From Novosphingobium sp. IK01 (GTDB lineage: Bacteria; Pseudomonadota; Alphaproteobacteria; Sphingomonadales; Sphingomonadaceae), in the NCBI RefSeq assembly GCF_033242265.1, contig NZ_BTFW01000001.1, forward strand, positions 2,811,001 to 2,875,000: DNA of 64,000 nt, in the 5' to 3' direction. Position 1 is the first letter of the stretch. The number at the start of each line of letters is the position of its first letter. The notes beneath the pieces are model-generated. The model did no database searches. It was not told the DNA's origin and saw only the letters and a program-made list of their open reading frames with translations. Position numbers and translations under genes: made by a program. Shown one piece after another: positions 42,259 through 50,917 of the stretch.

Positions 42259-44400
42259 ATGGAACAGGGACTCAAGGCTCCGTCTGCGTCGCGACGCGGG
42301 TTTCTGGCCGGATCGGCAGCTCTGGCCAGTGGGCTGGCTGGCGCTTTGGTGGTGCCGCTGGGGGCGGCTTGCGCGGCAGGGCCCGCGCCGCTTTCCATCA
42401 CCGGTTTTCTCGCGGTGCTGCCCGATGGCGCCGTTTCGCTGGCCCTGCCCAAGACCGAGATGGGGCAGGGCATCCTGACCGCGATCACGATGATCGTGGC
42501 CGAGGAACTGGGCGTTGCGCCCACGGCGGTTCACGTTGCGATTCCCGAGGCCGACCCGGCCCGTTTCGCGCCCATCGACACCGGTACGGGCGGCTCGACC
42601 TCGATCCGCGAGTTGTGGAAGCCCTTGCGGCAGGCTGGGGCCAATGCCCGCGCCGCGCTGATCGGGGCGGCGGCCCGCACATGGAAGGTCGCGCCCGCCG
42701 GGCTCGTGCTGGATGATGGCGCGGTGGTCGATCCCGCGCGGGGGGGCCGTCGTCTGGCCTATGGCGCATTGCTGGCGCAGGCCATGGCCGCGCCGCTGCC
42801 GACCGATGCGGTGCCGCTCGCCCCGGCGGACTGGAAGATCATCGGCAAGGACACCCCCCGGCTCGATTCGGCGGCCAAAGTGCGCGGCAAGGCCGCCTTT
42901 GGTATCGACGTGCAAGTGCCGGGGATGAAGATCGCCACGCTGGCCCAGTCGCCGGTGTTCGGGGGCAGGCTGGCCCGCCACGATGCGGCGGCGGCAAAGG
43001 CCGTGGCCGGTGTCGTCGACGTGATCGCGCTGCCCGATTGCCTGTTCGTGACCGCGAGCAACCTGTGGTCGGCGAAACAGGGCCTTGCCGCCGCAGCGCC
43101 CGTCTGGGACGAGGGTGCCAATGCCACGGTCGGGCAGGCGCAGGTGATCGCCGCGATCGAGCAGGCCGTGCGGGCGCCGGGCGTGACGGCCAAGGCGCAG
43201 GGCGATCTGGCCGCCGCGCGCGCGGGTGCCGCGCGCGTGGTCGAGGCGACCTATCACCAGCCCTTCCTTGCCCATGCGACGATGGAGCCGGGCAGTTGCA
43301 CCGCCCATGTGACGGCGCAGGGCGCGCAAGTCTGGGCCGGAAGCCAGGTGCCGACCGACGCCCGCGCGGCGGCGGCCCGCGTGCTGGGGCTGGCGCCTGA
43401 AAAAGTGCGGTTCCACAATTTCCTGATGGGCGGTGGCTTTGGCCGCAGGCTCGAAACCGACATGGTCGAGCGCACCGTGCAACTGGCGGCCAAAGTGGCC
43501 TATCCGGTCAAGCTGGTGTGGACGCGCGAGGAAGACATCCAGCACGACGTGGTGCGCCCGGCCTATGTCGACCGGATCGCGGCCGGGCTCGACAAGACGG
43601 GGGCGCCGGTCTCGTGGGAGCACCGGATTGCGGGTTCCTCGATCATGGCGCGGCTGATGGGCGACAAGTTTGGCGGCGTGGATGACGACGCGGTCGATGG
43701 GGCGATTGCGCCGCTCTATCCGGCCAGCGCCCGGCTGGTCACGTTTCGTCAGGTCGAAAGCTGCATGCCGACCGGCTGGTGGCGCGGGGTGGGTGGCCTT
43801 CGCAATACGTTCGTGATCGAGAGCTTTGCCGACGAGCTGGCCCATGCCGCCGGGCAGGACCCGCTGGCATGGCGGCTGGCCCAGATCACCGATCCGCGCG
43901 CGCGGGCCGTCCTGCAAAAGGCCGCCGCGCAGGCGGGCTGGGGCAAGGCCATGCCGCAGGGGGAAGGACTGGGGCTGGCCGTCCTTCACATCTGGGACAC
44001 CTGCCTTGCCGCCGTGGCCCATGTGAAAGTGGGCGCGGACAAGCAGATTTCCGTGCCGCAGGTAACCGTTGCGGTCGATTGCGGGGTGCCGGTCAATCCG
44101 CTCGGGGTGCGGGCGCAGGTCGAGGGCGGGGTGACATTCGCGCTGTCCGCCGCGCTTTATGGCGGGGTGACCCTGGATAAGGGGCGGATCGAGCAGTCGA
44201 ATTTCCACGACGTGCGCGCCCTGCGCATGAACGAGGCGCCGCGCGTGGCGGTTCATGTGATGCCCACCGACAATGCGCCGGGCGGCATGGGCGAACCGCC
44301 CGCCGCGATCATTGGCCCGGCGGTGGCCAATGCACTGTTTGCCGCGACGGGCAAGCGCGTGCGCTCGATTCCGCTTCAGGCGGGGTTCGAGGCGGCCTGA
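42259..44400 (+). CDS. iorB: Tat-exported molybdopterin subunit of a molybdenum hydroxylase (IorB-like)
   Basis: Catalytic subunit, 713 residues. The N-terminal ASRRGFLAGSAALASGLAGA is a twin-arginine signal, so the complex is probably periplasmic, with the FeS subunit carried along. LALPKTEMGQGILTAITMIVAEELG, GSTSIRELWKPLRQAGANAR, NFLMGGGFGRRLETDMV and GWWRGVGGLRNTFVIESF line the cofactor site. The Glu in GGMGEPPAAIIGPAVANALFAATGKRVRSIPL is the catalytic base of the family. With the preceding cytochrome c this is a cytochrome-linked dehydrogenase rather than an oxidase. Possible substrates are N-heterocycles or aldehydes from polyamine breakdown. xdhC and mocA, for cofactor insertion and cytidylation, are 13 kb downstream. 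Confidence 0.9.
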   Translation: MEQGLKAPSASRRGFLAGSAALASGLAGALVVPLGAACAAGPAPLSITGFLAVLPDGAVSLALPKTEMGQGILTAITMIVAEELGVAPTAVHVAIPEADPARFAPIDTGTGGSTSIRELWKPLRQAGANARAALIGAAARTWKVAPAGLVLDDGAVVDPARGGRRLAYGALLAQAMAAPLPTDAVPLAPADWKIIGKDTPRLDSAAKVRGKAAFGIDVQVPGMKIATLAQSPVFGGRLARHDAAAAKAVAGVVDVIALPDCLFVTASNLWSAKQGLAAAAPVWDEGANATVGQAQVIAAIEQAVRAPGVTAKAQGDLAAARAGAARVVEATYHQPFLAHATMEPGSCTAHVTAQGAQVWAGSQVPTDARAAAARVLGLAPEKVRFHNFLMGGGFGRRLETDMVERTVQLAAKVAYPVKLVWTREEDIQHDVVRPAYVDRIAAGLDKTGAPVSWEHRIAGSSIMARLMGDKFGGVDDDAVDGAIAPLYPASARLVTFRQVESCMPTGWWRGVGGLRNTFVIESFADELAHAAGQDPLAWRLAQITDPRARAVLQKAAAQAGWGKAMPQGEGLGLAVLHIWDTCLAAVAHVKVGADKQISVPQVTVAVDCGVPVNPLGVRAQVEGGVTFALSAALYGGVTLDKGRIEQSNFHDVRALRMNEAPRVAVHVMPTDNAPGGMGEPPAAIIGPAVANALFAATGKRVRSIPLQAGFEAA

Positions 44401-44402
44401 AA

Positions 44403-44427
44403 GGGCCCCGGATCAGGTCCGGGGCCC
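44403..44427. terminator. Bidirectional terminator between iorB and aminotransferase
   Basis: GGGCCCCGGA (44403-44412) and TCCGGGGCCC (44418-44427) make a perfect ten-base stem with loop TCAGG, two bases after the iorB stop and 18 before the end of the convergent aminotransferase gene. Confidence 0.85.
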
Positions 44428-44445
44428 TCCGCAACCGTGGCGACT

Positions 44446-45840
44446 TTACAACCGGGACAAGGCCTCGCCCGCATCATCGAGCGCGGCGGCGATGGTGTCG
44501 ACCAGCTGGTCGATCTGCGCATGGGTGATCACCAGCGGCGGGCTCATCACGATGGAATCGCGGATTGCGCGCACCATCAGCCCGCGCGCGATGCAGTGGT
44601 CGCGCACGATCGGCCCGGCTTTCCCGCCGCCGCCGTGGCGCCGGTTGGTGCCCTTTTCGGCAACGATCTCGACCGCGCCGATGAGGCCGAGCGAGCGTGC
44701 CTCGCCCACCAGCGGATGGGGCGCGAGGCGCTCGGCCATGGCGGCAGCCAGATAGGGGCCCGTGTCGCGCGCGGTGCGCCCGATCAGGTCTTCGCGTTCG
44801 AGAATGTCGAGGTTGGCCAGCGCCACCGCGGCGCAGACCGGATGGCCCGAATAGGTATAGCCATGGACGAATTCCTCGCCCGAGGCGCGCAAGGTTGCGA
44901 CGATCTCGCGGCTGACGGCGGTGGCCGAGATCGGCAGGTAGCCCGAGGACAGCCCCTTGGCCATCGACACAATGTCGGGCGTGAAGCCGAAATGCTGGAA
45001 GCCGAACCAGCTGCCCAACCGGCCAAAGCCGCAGATCACTTCGTCGGCGACGAGCAGGATGCCATATTTGCGGCAGATCGCCTCGACCTTCTGCCAGTAG
45101 CCGGGGGGCGGGATGATCACGCCGCCTGCGCCCTGGACCGGCTCGCCGATGAAGGCGGCGATTTTTTCGGGGCCAATGGCCAGGATGCGGTCCTCGATGG
45201 CCTGCGCCGCGCGGGCGGCGAACGCTTCCGGGTCTTCGCCAAAGCCCTCGCCGAACGGATAGGGTTGCATCACATGTTCGATGCCGGGGATCGGCAGGCC
45301 GCCCTGCACATGCATGAAATCCATGCCGCCAAGGCTGGCCGAGGCGACGGTCGAGCCGTGGTAGGCGTTGTGGCGGCTGATGAAGACGCTGCGGTCGCCC
45401 TGGCCCTTGAGCATCCAGTAGGTCCGCACGAGGCGGAACACGGTGTCGTTCGATTCCGACCCGCTCGAATTGAAGAAGATGTGCTGCAATTCGCCGCCGT
45501 GTGCCTTGGCCAGCAGCCCGGCCAGACGCGCGGCCAGTTCGACCGGCGGGGGCGTCGCGGTGCGGAAGAAGGTGTTGTAATAGGGCAGTTCGAGCATCTG
45601 GCGATAGGCCACTTCGGCCAGTTCGTCGCGCCCGTAGCCCACGTTCACGCACCACAGCCCGGCCATGCCGTCGAGCAGGCTGTGCCCCTCGCCATCGGTG
45701 ACCGTACAGCCTTTGGCATGGGTGATGATGCGGCTGCCGCCCAGTTCCTGTTGCAGGGCATAGCTCGATTGCGCGGGCAGGTGATGCGCGACATCGAGCT
45801 GGCGCAGGGCGGGAATGTCGTGATTGCGGAGAGAGGACAT
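44446..45840 (-). CDS. Class III aminotransferase, putrescine/polyamine:pyruvate type (SpuC-like)
   Basis: PLP enzyme, 464 residues from ATG 45840. It has LLDGMAGLWCVNVGYGRDELAEVAYRQM, FFNSSGSESNDTVFRLV, NAYHGSTVASASLGGM, LLVADEVICGFGRLGSWFG and the PLP lysine in DIVSMAKGLSSGYLPISA. These match the SpuC/polyamine aminotransferase group and other omega-transaminases. In the polyamine context it would turn putrescine or GABA-related amines into aldehydes. An in-frame GTG at 45873 is part of the operator-like palindrome and is not preferred. It is divergent from gntR and has its own promoter. Confidence 0.88.
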   Translation of the reverse strand: MSSLRNHDIPALRQLDVAHHLPAQSSYALQQELGGSRIITHAKGCTVTDGEGHSLLDGMAGLWCVNVGYGRDELAEVAYRQMLELPYYNTFFRTATPPPVELAARLAGLLAKAHGGELQHIFFNSSGSESNDTVFRLVRTYWMLKGQGDRSVFISRHNAYHGSTVASASLGGMDFMHVQGGLPIPGIEHVMQPYPFGEGFGEDPEAFAARAAQAIEDRILAIGPEKIAAFIGEPVQGAGGVIIPPPGYWQKVEAICRKYGILLVADEVICGFGRLGSWFGFQHFGFTPDIVSMAKGLSSGYLPISATAVSREIVATLRASGEEFVHGYTYSGHPVCAAVALANLDILEREDLIGRTARDTGPYLAAAMAERLAPHPLVGEARSLGLIGAVEIVAEKGTNRRHGGGGKAGPIVRDHCIARGLMVRAIRDSIVMSPPLVITHAQIDQLVDTIAAALDDAGEALSRL

Positions 45841-45864
45841 CGTGGACGCGGCCTTTCGAGTATC

Positions 45865-45874
45865 TATGATCACA
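45865..45874. promoter_or_regulatory. Operator-like palindrome between aminotransferase and gntR
   Basis: TATGATCACA on the plus strand (TGTGATCATA on the minus), one mismatch from TGTGATCACA. It is 25-34 bases before the aminotransferase ATG and in the only gap between that gene and the divergent GntR gene, the usual place for a local repressor site. Confidence 0.6.
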
Positions 45875-46005
45875 GATAAGGTGCGTGCGACGGGGCGTCA
45901 ACGGAAACGCACGGTTTTTGCGCATTGGACAATTCGCCGGTTGGTGAATTCGCAATCAGACTCTAGGATCGCTGCAAAGCCACAGCGAGTTTGGACAGGA
46001 CAGGC

Positions 46006-47001
46006 ATGAAGAACGGCGCCACCGGGGCGAACGGGCAGGGCAAGGCCGAGCAAGGCGCACCCGTGAAGGCGCCCGTGGATAAGGCACTCCCGGAGAAGAC
46101 ACTTCCAGAGAAGGCCCTCGCGGGTAAGGCCTCCGCAGCCAAGGTATCGGCCCCCAAGGCCAAGGCTGCCCCCGCGAAAGCCGGTCTCGCGAAGGCCGGC
46201 TCCGCGAAAGTGACCGCGCCGAAAGCTGGCCTGGTCAAGGCTGCGGCCAAGCCCGCGCGCACGCCCAGGGTTGCCAAGGCCGGTGCGAAGGCGGCTGCAA
46301 AGGCGTCTTCAAAAACCGGGGCGAAGGCTGCCGGGGCTGCGGTCGAGGAAGTGGCCGAGGCCACGTCCTCGCTGCGCGAGCAGGTCTACAACGACCTGCG
46401 CTATCGCCTGATCACCGGCAAGATCGCGCCGGGGGTGGGCATTTCGACGCGCGGCCTTGCCCAGCAGATGGGGGTCAGCCAGATGCCCGTGCGCGATGCG
46501 CTCAGCCGGATCGCGGCGGAAGGGGCGGTCGACATCCGGTCCAAGCGCGCGGTCATGGTGCCGCGCATGACGCTCGAACGGTTCGAGGAAATCATGCGCC
46601 TGCGCACCCTGCTCGAACCCGAGGCGGCGATGGCGGCCCTGCCATACATCAATGCCGAGCGGTTGCGGGCCATCCGCGCCGCCGACGAGGCGACCGATGC
46701 CGCGCTGGGCGAGGGCGACGTGAACGCCTACATGGAATCGAACTTCCGCTTTCACTCGCTGATCTACAGCGCGGCGCCGATGCCGCTGGCCAACCGCATG
46801 ATCGAGAGCCTGTGGATGCAGTTCGGGCCGTTCATGCGCGTGGTCTATGGCCGCTATGGCACGGCCGCGCTGGTCGATCACCATCAGGCCGCCACCAAGG
46901 CCATCGCCAAGGGCGATGCCCGGGGGCTGGCCGAAGCCGTTCTGGGTGACATCGGTGATTGTGCCGACCTCATGCAGGACTGGGAACGGCTTACGCAGTG
47001 A
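46006..47001 (+). CDS. GntR/FCD-family regulator with a lysine/alanine-rich, histone H1-like N-terminal tail
   Basis: Transcription factor, 331 residues. Residues 123-180 form the winged helix (LREQVYNDLRYRLITGKI, STRGLAQQMGVSQMPVRDALSRIAAEGAV). The rest is the FCD ligand domain (RLRTLLEPEAAMAAL, NFRFHSLIYSAA with His 250, DHHQAATKAI). The first ~110 residues are unlike normal GntR proteins: repeats of Ala-Lys with Pro (KASAAKVSAPKAKAAPAKAG), about 21 lysines and hardly any acidic residues, like the tail of histone H1. AGGACAGG precedes ATG 46006. It is divergent from the aminotransferase and is the best candidate to bind TGTGATCACA; autoregulation is likely. Confidence 0.9.
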   Translation: MKNGATGANGQGKAEQGAPVKAPVDKALPEKTLPEKALAGKASAAKVSAPKAKAAPAKAGLAKAGSAKVTAPKAGLVKAAAKPARTPRVAKAGAKAAAKASSKTGAKAAGAAVEEVAEATSSLREQVYNDLRYRLITGKIAPGVGISTRGLAQQMGVSQMPVRDALSRIAAEGAVDIRSKRAVMVPRMTLERFEEIMRLRTLLEPEAAMAALPYINAERLRAIRAADEATDAALGEGDVNAYMESNFRFHSLIYSAAPMPLANRMIESLWMQFGPFMRVVYGRYGTAALVDHHQAATKAIAKGDARGLAEAVLGDIGDCADLMQDWERLTQ

Positions 47002-47026
47002 AAACGGGCGCGGGTTGCTTCATCGG

Positions 47027-47641
47027 TCAGGCGGCCATCAGGCGCTTGCGGAACAGGCCCTTGATCAGCCAGGCTTCGAGGAAACGGCCGATCACATAGA
47101 GCGCGGCGAACAGGCCGGCAAAGACATAGGCCGGGGTCGTCGAGGGCTTGCGGGGGTTGGACTTTTTATCCTTGTCGCCATCCTTGGGCTTTTCGGGCGC
47201 GGGCATGCCCAGCGCCTTGTCGATCGGGTTCATCGGCCGTTCGACCTTCTTTTTCCCGACCGGCTTGCCGCTGGCGTCGACTTGTGCGGCATCGGGCTTT
47301 TCCGGGCGGGCAAGCAGCACGGTCAACTGGGCCAGCCCCAGAAACAGCAGCGGCGCGAGGAAGCACAGCAGCAGCGCGCGGCTGTTGAGGCGATAGCGCA
47401 GGATCGGGCCGGTCGGGCTTTCCTCGATGCGCAGTTCGCCATGGTCGAAGACCGCCATCTTGTCCTGCGCGGCCTGGTCCTTCTTGGTGAAGGTGAGCGT
47501 GGAGTCGCGCCGGGTGTGGCTGGTTCCGGCCTCTCCGAACAGGGGTTCGAGACGGTCGAAGGCCTCGTCGGCCGTTTGGCCTGGTGTGAGTGGCAGGCTA
47601 CCCCGAACATGCCAGATCCAGTCGATGATACGCGCGTTCAT
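47027..47641 (-). CDS. Uncharacterised membrane protein, two TM segments
   Basis: 204 residues from ATG 47641 (GGAG eight bases before). The N-terminal half (about residues 1-85) is soluble and includes DWIWHVRGSLPLTPGQTADEAFDRLEPLF and a beta-rich stretch. One helix lies near residues 88-110 (ALLLCFLAPLLFLGLAQLTVLLA). A charged Lys/Pro/Asp linker follows, and a second helix (AYVFAGLFAALYVIGRFLEAWLI) is near the end, followed by basic residues. I do not recognise the family. It lies downstream of the sterol-desaturase gene on the same strand (139-base gap with a hairpin) and may or may not be cotranscribed. Confidence 0.75.
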   Translation of the reverse strand: MNARIIDWIWHVRGSLPLTPGQTADEAFDRLEPLFGEAGTSHTRRDSTLTFTKKDQAAQDKMAVFDHGELRIEESPTGPILRYRLNSRALLLCFLAPLLFLGLAQLTVLLARPEKPDAAQVDASGKPVGKKKVERPMNPIDKALGMPAPEKPKDGDKDKKSNPRKPSTTPAYVFAGLFAALYVIGRFLEAWLIKGLFRKRLMAA

Positions 47642-47673
47642 GCTTTCTCCGTTGGGAGAGTGTGTCGGTACGG

Positions 47674-47691
47674 CCCGGATGAAGATCCGGG
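47674..47691 (-). terminator. Hairpin between sterol-desaturase gene and small membrane-protein gene
   Basis: CCCGGAT (47674-47680) and ATCCGGG (47685-47691) form a perfect seven-base stem with loop GAAG. It could terminate or attenuate transcription coming from the desaturase gene. Confidence 0.5.
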
Positions 47692-47780
47692 ATGGGGTGG
47701 GGGTGTGAATGACCGGAGAGCGGGTGGCGGAAAGGCGGGGGGCTGGCGCCTTTCCGGTCCGTTTCATGCGGCTCGCAGGT

Positions 47781-48764
47781 TCATTCCGCCGGGACGGTGT
47801 CCGGATGACGGGCAAACTTGCCCTTGATCGTCTTCCAGGCGTCGGTGAACGGGAAGGTCATCTGTTCGCGCAGGCCCATGCGGCGCCCGCCTTCCATGCC
47901 CAGCACTTCGGCCTCGCCATCGACGCAGGTTCCGAACATGCGGTCGATGAAGATGTAGGTGCCCGAATAGTTGCTCCGGCTCGCCTCGAAATCGAGCGAG
48001 TGGTGCACGCTGTGATGCTCGGTGGTGTTGAACAGGAAGCGCCACCAGGCTGGCGTGTTGAAACGCACGTTGATGTGCTGGTAGGTGCTGATGGCCATGC
48101 CGATCCCGCCTGCGAGCAGTGCTGCGCGCGGCAGGAAATCGAAGAAGCCGCCGATACCCAAGCCGATCAGGAAGATCTCGACCGGATTGCCGACCGCGCC
48201 TTTGTTGATGTTGAGCTGGGTGATGTAGTGGTGAACCGAGTGGGGCAGCCACAGCGGGTACCAGTTGTGCATCCCGCGATGCATCCAGTATTGCCCGAAA
48301 TCGAAGATGAACGAGATCAGGAAGGCCTGAACCAGAATGGGGAGGCCGAGAAACCAGTCGAACTTGTCCCAGTGGAAGAAGTGCTGGATCGATTCGACCA
48401 TCACGCCAGAGCCGATATAGTCATCGACAATGCGGATCGCAGTATAGCCGAGTCCGACATAGAAAAGGTCGGTGGTCAATTCTTTCCAGGTCAGCTTCCA
48501 GCTGTCGTGACGCGGGAAGAGCCATTCCAGAAAAAGAAGCAAGACCTTGAAAGCAATGCCAATTCCGATTGCCACCGATGCCTTGGCGATGGAATTGGGT
48601 GCATAGCACCAGAACAGGATGATCGCGAAGAGCACCGCTGGCTGGAAATAGGTGAAAAATGCCTGCTTCACCGGCCCGCCCTCGACGCGGGGGACGTTTT
48701 CCCAGCCCACGGTGACCGGCGCCTGTGTTCCTATCAGCCTGTTACCTACCCGAACTCCGTTCAT
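47781..48764 (-). CDS. Sterol desaturase / fatty acid hydroxylase superfamily membrane protein
   Basis: Predicted di-iron hydroxylase or desaturase of lipids, 327 residues with four or more hydrophobic segments. The histidine boxes are visible: YWMHRGMHN, PLWLPHSVHHYITQLN, and NTTEHHSVHHSL. This is the pattern of the superfamily that acts on sterols, hopanoids, carotenoids and fatty acids. The substrate cannot be told. No neighbouring lipid gene helps; it lies between the small membrane protein and spermidine dehydrogenase genes. Three GTAATAC repeats precede its start. Confidence 0.88.
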   Translation of the reverse strand: MNGVRVGNRLIGTQAPVTVGWENVPRVEGGPVKQAFFTYFQPAVLFAIILFWCYAPNSIAKASVAIGIGIAFKVLLLFLEWLFPRHDSWKLTWKELTTDLFYVGLGYTAIRIVDDYIGSGVMVESIQHFFHWDKFDWFLGLPILVQAFLISFIFDFGQYWMHRGMHNWYPLWLPHSVHHYITQLNINKGAVGNPVEIFLIGLGIGGFFDFLPRAALLAGGIGMAISTYQHINVRFNTPAWWRFLFNTTEHHSVHHSLDFEASRSNYSGTYIFIDRMFGTCVDGEAEVLGMEGGRRMGLREQMTFPFTDAWKTIKGKFARHPDTVPAE

Positions 48765-48776
48765 GTCCTAGCCCTC

Positions 48777-48827
48777 GTAATACTTGTCCACCCATGTCAG
48801 TAATACTTATTGTGGATAAGGTAATAC
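48777..48827. repeat. Three GTAATAC direct repeats upstream of the desaturase gene
   Basis: GTAATAC occurs at 48777-48783, 48800-48806 and 48821-48827, spaced 23 and 21 bases, i.e. about two helical turns. The block is the most AT-rich part of the region and lies 13-63 bases before the desaturase ATG (48764). A TATAAT is present at 48850-48855 on the plus strand. Likely binding sites for a regulator, unidentified. Confidence 0.5.
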
Positions 48828-48909
48828 GAACGTCGCCCCGCGTCTACAGTATAATGACAGCAGGGTGCGCACGATTGCGCAGGGAGGGAGAGCGGTCCGG
48901 TCGGACTGT

Positions 48910-50877
48910 TCAGGCAGGGGCGGCGGGTGTCCCGAGCAACTCGCCCACCGCGCGCCAGGCCTGGTCGATGGCGCTGTCGGTATAGGCCGCGCGGCCCGTG
49001 TCGGAATTGGCGAGCGCGATGGCGCCGAACGGGCGGCGGGCGACCCGGTGCGGGGCGGCGGGATCATCGTCGGTCCGGGCATCCCACAGCGCGTTGTATT
49101 CGGGCGCATAGCCATGGGGCCAGCGGTTGACGGTGATCGCGGCGATGTCGCGCGTGGCGTCGAAGCCATGGGGGCCGAGCGCGCGGGTGAGCAGGTCGCG
49201 CGCTTCGTCCTCGAAGCGGGCGAGATCGGTGGCCAGCAATTGCGCGCGGCCCGCGCGGCTCTGGTCGTGTTCGGGAAGGCCGGGCTGGTGGGGGATGTGG
49301 GTCAGGTGAACGAGGATCGGATCATCGGGTGAGCGTGGCCCCTGATGGCCGCCGATGGTCACCGGGCGGTCGAGCGAGGCGCTGTGATAGAAGGCCTGCG
49401 GGAACTGGATCGAGCCCAGCCCGGCCTTGGCAAAGGCGCGCCAGTTGTCGAGCGCGACGCTGACATAGACGAGCGGTTCCTTGACCAGTTCGTGCAGCGC
49501 GGCTTTCTGTTCGGCGGGGAGCGAGGGGACGAGATAGGGTACGATCATCGACCAGCAGGCCATCACGACATGGCGCGCGGCGATCTTGTTGGGTTTTTGC
49601 GCGTGGACGGTGACAAGATCGACGCCAGCCCCATCGCGGTTGACGGCGTGGACGCAAGGGGTCGACAGGCGCAGGCGCACGGCGTTTCCGGGGCGGTCGA
49701 GCGCGCCATAGTCGCAAGGGGCGAGGATCGATTGTTCGGGCGTGATGCCCGGCGCCATGAATCCGGGGATCAGCCGGGCGACCAGCAGGCGGGCGATCGT
49801 GGCATTGCCGTCGGGAAAATGGAAATCATAGCTGCCCCCGGTGCTGGCAAAGCCGCGCGGGGTATAGCCCATGCGCATCGTGCCGCCCTTTTCGAGCTTG
49901 AGGCCCTTGAAACCGGGGAAGAAACCGGTGCCCCAGGCATCGAGCGCGCAGATCCCGTCGGCCCCCACGCACCACCAGCCGAGCGGGCGGTTCTGGTAGA
50001 ACAGCAGTGCTTCCTCGCCCAGCCCGCCGTGCTTCATCAGGTAGTCGCGATAGCTGATGGTGCTCAGGTAGTCCTTGCGCTGCGCCATCGGCATGGCCCC
50101 AAGCGGATCGGTGGCGCCCGCTTCGAGCGCGGCGATCTGGGCGCGGGCGGCGGGGGAGAGCGGGGCCTGCGCGAGCGCGTCGCCAAGGGGCCCCTCCTCG
50201 GGCAGGGGGACGAGCGCGTCGCGCCCGAAGTGTTCCTTGTCGAAGAAGGCCGCGCGGCCCAGGTGCACCCCCGCCAGCGTGCCATCCTCGCTCTCGCCAT
50301 CGCCATAGCGGGCGGCCAGCGCGGGCACGTCGATGCCCAGCCGCCGCAGCAGGCCATCGGCTTGCGCGCTGTAGGGGGTGGGGCTTTCGATTCCCGCCGT
50401 GCCGCCGTTGAGGATCAGCCGGTGCCCGCGCACCATGAATTCGTTGCGCTTGGCGTGGCCGCCGAAATCGTCGTGGTTGTCCAGAATGAGGATTTTGGCG
50501 TCCGGGTGGCGGTCCTGATAGAACAGGGCGGCGCTCAGCCCGCTGATGCCGCCGCCCACGACGACCAGATCGTAAGTCTCGCTGGCCGGGCCTGCCAGCG
50601 CCTGGCCGACCTGTTCGCCATCGCGCAAGGCGTGGGCGACCTCGAACGAGCCGGGGTGGGCGCCGCGCATGCCGGTGCGCAGCGGCGGATAGAGGCCGCC
50701 CGGTTCGACCGGGTGGAGGGCGGGGGCGGCCTGTGCGAGGGCGCTGCCCAATCCCGTGGCCAATCCCGTGGCGAGTGTGGCGCCTGCCGCAGTGGTGGAG
50801 CGGACGAATGCGCGCCTTGAAAATCCATCGGTAAGGCTGTCGGTAAGTCCATTGGCGGAATGGTCGTCGGATGCCAT
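48910..50877 (-). CDS. Tat-exported FAD-dependent spermidine dehydrogenase-like protein
   Basis: 655 residues. The N-terminus has a twin-arginine signal, FSRRAFVRSTTAAGATLATGLATGLGSALAQA (Arg 21-22). The FAD fold follows at about residue 102: YDLVVVGGGISGLSAALFYQDRHPDAKILILDNHDDFGGHAKRNEF. The C-terminal part (INRWPHGYAPEY-like, then RPFGAIALANSDTGRAAYTDSAIDQAWRAVGELL) matches the spermidine dehydrogenase group known from Pseudomonas. It would cleave spermidine in the periplasm to 1,3-diaminopropane and 4-aminobutanal (1-pyrroline), or the alternative pair. The location in a polyamine island and the palindromic operator upstream support this. The symbol spdH would be used if confirmed. Confidence 0.85.
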   Translation of the reverse strand: MASDDHSANGLTDSLTDGFSRRAFVRSTTAAGATLATGLATGLGSALAQAAPALHPVEPGGLYPPLRTGMRGAHPGSFEVAHALRDGEQVGQALAGPASETYDLVVVGGGISGLSAALFYQDRHPDAKILILDNHDDFGGHAKRNEFMVRGHRLILNGGTAGIESPTPYSAQADGLLRRLGIDVPALAARYGDGESEDGTLAGVHLGRAAFFDKEHFGRDALVPLPEEGPLGDALAQAPLSPAARAQIAALEAGATDPLGAMPMAQRKDYLSTISYRDYLMKHGGLGEEALLFYQNRPLGWWCVGADGICALDAWGTGFFPGFKGLKLEKGGTMRMGYTPRGFASTGGSYDFHFPDGNATIARLLVARLIPGFMAPGITPEQSILAPCDYGALDRPGNAVRLRLSTPCVHAVNRDGAGVDLVTVHAQKPNKIAARHVVMACWSMIVPYLVPSLPAEQKAALHELVKEPLVYVSVALDNWRAFAKAGLGSIQFPQAFYHSASLDRPVTIGGHQGPRSPDDPILVHLTHIPHQPGLPEHDQSRAGRAQLLATDLARFEDEARDLLTRALGPHGFDATRDIAAITVNRWPHGYAPEYNALWDARTDDDPAAPHRVARRPFGAIALANSDTGRAAYTDSAIDQAWRAVGELLGTPAAPA

Positions 50878-50917
50878 GATCGCGGTTCTTCCCTGCCTGG
50901 GGGCTTTACCCTTGCCC

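Noticed and set aside
42121..44256. A 711-codon minus-strand frame opposite iorB, and similar long frames opposite flhA (27601-29634), the omega-aminotransferase (53773-55767) and gabD/xdhC (55412-57979)
   Set aside because: All are out-of-phase shadows caused by high GC in third positions; compositions are implausible and no motifs are present.
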